64,000 nucleotides of DNA from VFZN01 sp963709325. GTDB lineage: Bacteria; Acidobacteriota; Vicinamibacteria; Vicinamibacterales; UBA2999. Below the pieces are notes generated by a model that saw only the letters and a list, made by a program, of their open reading frames with translations, did not search any database and was not told the origin of the DNA. Made by a program: the position numbers and the translations under genes. Shown in pieces: positions 60,861-64,000 of the stretch. The stretch is taken from positions 4,154,001-4,218,000 of the forward strand of contig CAVPVV010000003.1 in NCBI GenBank assembly GCA_963709325.1. The letters run 5' to 3'. Every line of letters starts with the position of its first letter. The first letter of the stretch is position 1.

Positions 60861-62543
60861 TCAGCGCGGGAGCCGGTCGTGCACGATCTTTCCTCCGACC
60901 ATCGTCAGGAGGACCGTGGCATCGCGGAGCCGTGGCTCGGGAGCGGTGAGCGGATCGTCGGACAGCACGACGAGATCGGCGAGCTTGCCGGACTCGATCG
61001 AGCCCTTGTCGGCTTCCTCCTGCATCAGCCAGGCGTTGCCCATTGTCGCGATACGCAGCGCCTCCTGGCGGGTGATGCGCTGATCCGGCCCAAGGACGCC
61101 GCCGGCGATCGTGTCGCGCGTGACGAAGTGATAGAGCGTCCACAGCGGCGGATAGGGGACGACAGGCGCGTCGGTCCCCGACGAGACCGGTAGTCCCGCG
61201 TCGAGGTACATGCGCACGGGCGTGGTGAGTGCCGCCCGTTCGCGGCCCCAGTAGCGGACCAGGCTCGGTCCGGCCAGGTACAAGTGGTCCTGCACCGACA
61301 TGATCAGCCCGAGCGCCTTGATGCGGGGAAGATGATCGGCGCGGCCGATGAACGCATGCTCGATCGACCAGCGCCGGTCGGCGATCGAATGGTCCTGGTG
61401 CGCCCGCTCGTAGGCGTCGAGCACGAGATCGATCGCGGCGTCGCCAACGGCGTGGGTCGCCACCCGCCAGCCGCCGCGATTCAGCATCCTGACCGCGTCG
61501 ATGAACGCGTCGCGCTCCATCGTCTGGAGGCCGCGAAACGTCCCGCGCTCGCCCCATGGTTCCTCGTAGGGCGTGCGCATCAAGCCGCCTTCGAAGCCGC
61601 CGTCCACCGCCAGCTTGATGCCGCCGACCCGCAGCCGGGCGTCGCCGTCGCCCTGGTGAAGCCCCGACGCGTCGAGCGCCTGCTCAATCGCCGCGGCGTT
61701 GCCGCCTGGACGGAGCAGCGCATTGATGCGCATCGTCAACTTGCCGCGCCGCTTCATGTCCTCGAGGAGCCGGTATTCGTCGACCGAGATTCCCGGGTGG
61801 CGCACCGTGGTCAGGCCGGCCGCGTGCAGCTTGTCGTAGTCAGCCACGTGCGACGCGATCCGCTGGTCGAGCGACTGCGGCGGCGGTGGCGGCAGTTTCA
61901 CGAACGCTCGCGCGGTATCGACGAGCTCGCCGTTCAGGCGGCCGTCGGGATAACGGGTGAGGCGCCCGCCTTCAGGCTCCTTCGTCTTCTCGTCGATACT
62001 CCACTTGGTCAAGGCCGAAGAGTTCAGGATGTACTCGTGGCCGCCGCGGATGAGGACGACCGGGTGCGCGGGCGCGACGCGATCGAGATCGTCGCGGAGC
62101 GGCAGCCGCTGCTCCTTCAGCTGCGCCTCGTGCCAATCGCTGTTCGAGACAATCACCTCGCCGGAAGGCGTCTTGCCGACACGCTGCCGGATCGCGGCGT
62201 AGGCGTCCTCGAGCGATCGCGCGCGTGACAGATCGACACCGGGGCCGCCGCCGGCGCCGTGCAGGTGGTTGTCCATCAGCCCTGGGATCACCGCCCGGCC
62301 GCGAAGGTCGATAGTGCGCGCATTTCTGCCGGCACGCGCGCGCACGGCCGCATCGTCACCAACTGCGACGATGCGTTCGCCGGAGATCGCGACGGCGCTG
62401 GCGATGGTGAAGTCGCGATCGACCGTGATCACGCGTCCGTTGAAGAGCACCAGGTCAGCAGGCTGTGCGGCCGGCGCCTGGGCTCCGACCAACGCGGCCG
62501 CGCATGCCGCGGTCACGAGCGCGCCGGTGAGGCTGCGAATCAT
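60861..62543 (-). CDS. Exported amidohydrolase (YtcJ-like)
   Basis: 560 residues with a signal peptide (MIRSLTGALVTAACAAALVG). The amidohydrolase-3 fold shows ADLVLFNGRVITVDRDFTIA (about 29-48) and VIPGLMDNHLHGAGGG (about 84-99), the HxH-type metal motif with His-Leu-His. The second metal-site region is RVATHAVGDAAIDLVLDAYE (about 355-374), with the conserved HAVGD. The C-terminal block GKLADLVVLSDDPLT (about 525-539) closes the barrel. It likely hydrolyses cyclic or exocyclic amides outside the cytoplasm. The start overlaps the stop of the preceding gene (ATGA), indicating translational coupling. Confidence 0.9.
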   Translation of the reverse strand: MIRSLTGALVTAACAAALVGAQAPAAQPADLVLFNGRVITVDRDFTIASAVAISGERIVAVGDDAAVRARAGRNARTIDLRGRAVIPGLMDNHLHGAGGGPGVDLSRARSLEDAYAAIRQRVGKTPSGEVIVSNSDWHEAQLKEQRLPLRDDLDRVAPAHPVVLIRGGHEYILNSSALTKWSIDEKTKEPEGGRLTRYPDGRLNGELVDTARAFVKLPPPPPQSLDQRIASHVADYDKLHAAGLTTVRHPGISVDEYRLLEDMKRRGKLTMRINALLRPGGNAAAIEQALDASGLHQGDGDARLRVGGIKLAVDGGFEGGLMRTPYEEPWGERGTFRGLQTMERDAFIDAVRMLNRGGWRVATHAVGDAAIDLVLDAYERAHQDHSIADRRWSIEHAFIGRADHLPRIKALGLIMSVQDHLYLAGPSLVRYWGRERAALTTPVRMYLDAGLPVSSGTDAPVVPYPPLWTLYHFVTRDTIAGGVLGPDQRITRQEALRIATMGNAWLMQEEADKGSIESGKLADLVVLSDDPLTAPEPRLRDATVLLTMVGGKIVHDRLPR

Positions 62544-63328
62544 TTCATCGTCACCGCCATCGTGTAGATGAGCGTCTCCTTGCCGGAATCGGGTTGACGG
62601 ACGACTTCGATTCGATAGTTTCCTTCCGCGCCGACCCGTCCGGTCCAGGCGCGGGTGCCGGCGTCGGCGCGATCGTCGACGGCCTTGTCGCTTCCCGCTT
62701 CGAGCAGGCGTACGAGCACACTGCGGCCGGGTACGCCGCTCAGGCGGATGTCCAGATAGGCGCCTTTTACCGCGTAGAAGATGAAGCGATCCTTGCCGCT
62801 GGCGTCCAGCGTGCCGCTCACTTGCGTTGGCTGCCCGACGCGGAACGACAGCTGCCGTTCGATCATTTCGCCGGGCGGCTTCGACGTCGCGCCAGCGGGG
62901 ACCTTGATGCCGGTGACCTTGAAGCCGTTCGGCACGGCGCTGATGGTGACGGCGCCGCCGAGGGTCACAGGCGCCTTCGCGTCAGCGTCCACCTTCGCGC
63001 CGGTCACCGCCTGCCGCACCGCCTGGCTCATGACGCTGTCGTAGATCTTCACGAAGGAGCTCGCGTCGGTGACCGGGATCTGCAGGCCGCCGGCCAGGAC
63101 CTCGATGGGATAGCGCACCATCCCCGCGACCGCGTTGCGTTCGTTACGCGACACGGCCTGCTGGAAGGAGGCCACGAATTGCGCGAGCGATTGTCCCTGC
63201 GCCATCGTGGAGACAAACAGGGACGGGGACTGTCCCCTGTGTCCGGCGCCGGACAGGGGGGACTGTCCCCACTGTCCGGGAATGAGCTCTGGCAGAGAGA
63301 GCAGCAGAAGGAGGGCGACGCGCGGCAT
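62540..63328 (-). CDS. Exported protein, unknown function, with repeat inserted in its signal region
   Basis: 262 residues. A signal-like start (MPRVALLLLLSLPELI) is followed by a stretch encoded by an inserted palindromic repeat (GQSPLSGAGHRGQSP, about 20-34), then SLFVSTMAQGQSLAQFVASF. If translation begins at the ATG of VSTMAQGQ (about residue 42), no signal peptide remains. The C-terminal part (about 165-262) resembles PPC-type or bacterial pre-peptidase domains: QVSGTLDASGKDRFIFYAVK and NYRIEVVR. The middle is unassigned. It overlaps the amidohydrolase gene by 4 nt (ATGA). Confidence 0.75.
   Translation of the reverse strand: MPRVALLLLLSLPELIPGQWGQSPLSGAGHRGQSPSLFVSTMAQGQSLAQFVASFQQAVSRNERNAVAGMVRYPIEVLAGGLQIPVTDASSFVKIYDSVMSQAVRQAVTGAKVDADAKAPVTLGGAVTISAVPNGFKVTGIKVPAGATSKPPGEMIERQLSFRVGQPTQVSGTLDASGKDRFIFYAVKGAYLDIRLSGVPGRSVLVRLLEAGSDKAVDDRADAGTRAWTGRVGAEGNYRIEVVRQPDSGKETLIYTMAVTMK
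63218..63280. repeat. Palindromic ggggacagtcccc repeat inside a coding region
   Basis: The core ggggactgtcccc occurs twice and is nearly its own reverse complement, with further gtccgg and ccggac pieces around it. Together these can fold into a strong long hairpin. It lies in frame within the N-terminus of the gene at 62540-63328. Confidence 0.75.
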
Positions 63329-63389
63329 GTGGTGCCATTCTGTCGCAGCGCGACGTTGCGAAGCTATCGAGCTCGTCCGGCTCGGCGGA

Positions 63390-64000
63390 TCAGGACAGGG
63401 CCCGCTCGATCGACGTCCCGATCGCGATCAGCGAACGGTCGCCGAAGGGCGGGCCCGCCAACTGCAAGCCGACTGGCAGCGAATCCGCGGAACCACACGG
63501 CAGCGTCAGGGCGGGCAGGTGCGCCGCATTGAAGGGCCAGGTGTTGCGTAGTATCAGGGCGCCGTCGATCGGGCCGTCGATTCGCGGCGCGACCATCGGC
63601 ACGGTCGGCGTCACGAGAACATCCAGCTGGTCGAACCTCTCCGTCATTTCCACCTGGAACGCGCGGCGTTCGCGATGCGCGGCGGCAAGTTCGAGGCCGC
63701 CCGGTATCGGCGCCTTGAAGAGCTCCGCGAACGACCCCGAGAACATCTCGGGGCGCTCGCGCCAGTCCCGGTCGTAGGTCTGGTGGATCTCCGCGACCAC
63801 GATCGGGTCGAACACCCGCGCCATGGTGGTGCCGTCGAGCGGTACCTGAACGTCGCGGACCGTCGCGCCGGCGCTGGCGAGGCGGGACAGCGCGTTCTCC
63901 ACCGCAGCGCCGACCTGAGCGTCGAGGTCATCGAAGAAGAACCTGCGCGCCACGCCGATCCGCAGGCCGCGAATCGGCACCGCCGCCACGTCGCCAATGG
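63390..64000 (-). CDS. Amidase-signature enzyme, C-terminal part (gene runs off the window)
   Basis: About 203 residues to the stop at 63390, open to the window edge (IGDVAAVPIRGLRIGVARRF at the cut end). The visible part matches the C-terminal half of GatA/amidase-signature proteins: DVLVTPTVPMVAPRIDG (about 124-140) and NAAHLPALTLPCGSADSLPVG (about 154-174), which ends with a typical substrate-binding strand. The catalytic Ser-cisSer-Lys triad lies in the missing upstream part. It would hydrolyse amides; the substrate is unknown. It precedes the gene at 62540-63328 by 61 nt on the same strand. Confidence 0.88.
   Translation of the reverse strand, partial: IGDVAAVPIRGLRIGVARRFFFDDLDAQVGAAVENALSRLASAGATVRDVQVPLDGTTMARVFDPIVVAEIHQTYDRDWRERPEMFSGSFAELFKAPIPGGLELAAAHRERRAFQVEMTERFDQLDVLVTPTVPMVAPRIDGPIDGALILRNTWPFNAAHLPALTLPCGSADSLPVGLQLAGPPFGDRSLIAIGTSIERALS

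Overview
The window is high-GC DNA with long secreted-protein genes and no tRNA, rRNA, phage or CRISPR locus. The gene set suggests Acidobacteriota, most likely a soil Vicinamibacteria-type lineage. The pointers are an Oar-like TonB-dependent receptor with an N-terminal carboxypeptidase-regulatory domain, a MacB/FtsX-type orphan permease of the acidobacterial kind, a Ser/Thr kinase fused to a TolB/PD40 propeller, a second kinase with a zinc ribbon and TPR tail, and many exported peptidases and hydrolases. This placement is inference from gene content; no ribosomal gene is present.

Layout. 0-10 kb: a DUF5117-type zinc metalloprotease, M28 and M20 peptidases, an endonuclease/exonuclease/phosphatase protein, a Tat-exported esterase, a tandem VOC protein and a creatininase-family protein. 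10-20 kb: an unknown secreted protein, a large membrane protein, a four-helix-bundle (S23/IVP) gene, two methyltransferases, a VOC protein, a beta/gamma-crystallin protein, an MFS transporter, a lipoprotein and small envelope proteins. 20-30 kb: a kinase-propeller protein, a decayed IS5-type transposase, an NHL-propeller protein, MsrB, YdeI-like and DinB-like proteins and the TonB receptor. 30-47 kb: an apparent operon (S9 peptidase, DUF1028 protein, maleylpyruvate-isomerase-like protein), a divergent DUF885 hydrolase, Tex, a DUF2235 hydrolase, an RlmA-like methyltransferase, a haloacetate-dehalogenase-like enzyme, CapA, an SDR, a sigma-54-type promoter before a 74-residue gene, a TPR protein and a cupin. 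48-55.8 kb: two long genes (a secreted metzincin-like protein and a TPR kinase) broken by many 1-nt frameshifts. 56-64 kb: an XRE regulator with a palindromic operator, an Ntn-type asparaginase, an orphan permease, CutC, an amidohydrolase, a secreted protein and a partial amidase.

The most unusual signal is not a gene. At least eleven intergenic sites carry short degenerate tandem arrays, mostly with a period near 7 bp. Different sites use different unit families, but some families recur at distant sites (aaggcag, gattgac, ttcaggc). Most arrays start at or within about 20 nt of a stop codon, several stop codons lie inside an array, and two arrays run into the next start codon. Arrays of one family often face each other across one or two genes, including the IVP gene, the kinase plus IS remnant, and the SDR plus sigma-54 gene. 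A second signal is a 106-bp interspersed element present twice with conserved hairpins. Functionally the window is dominated by breakdown and uptake of peptides and other organic matter (exported peptidases, TonB receptor, MFS, amidases) together with envelope sensing by kinases.
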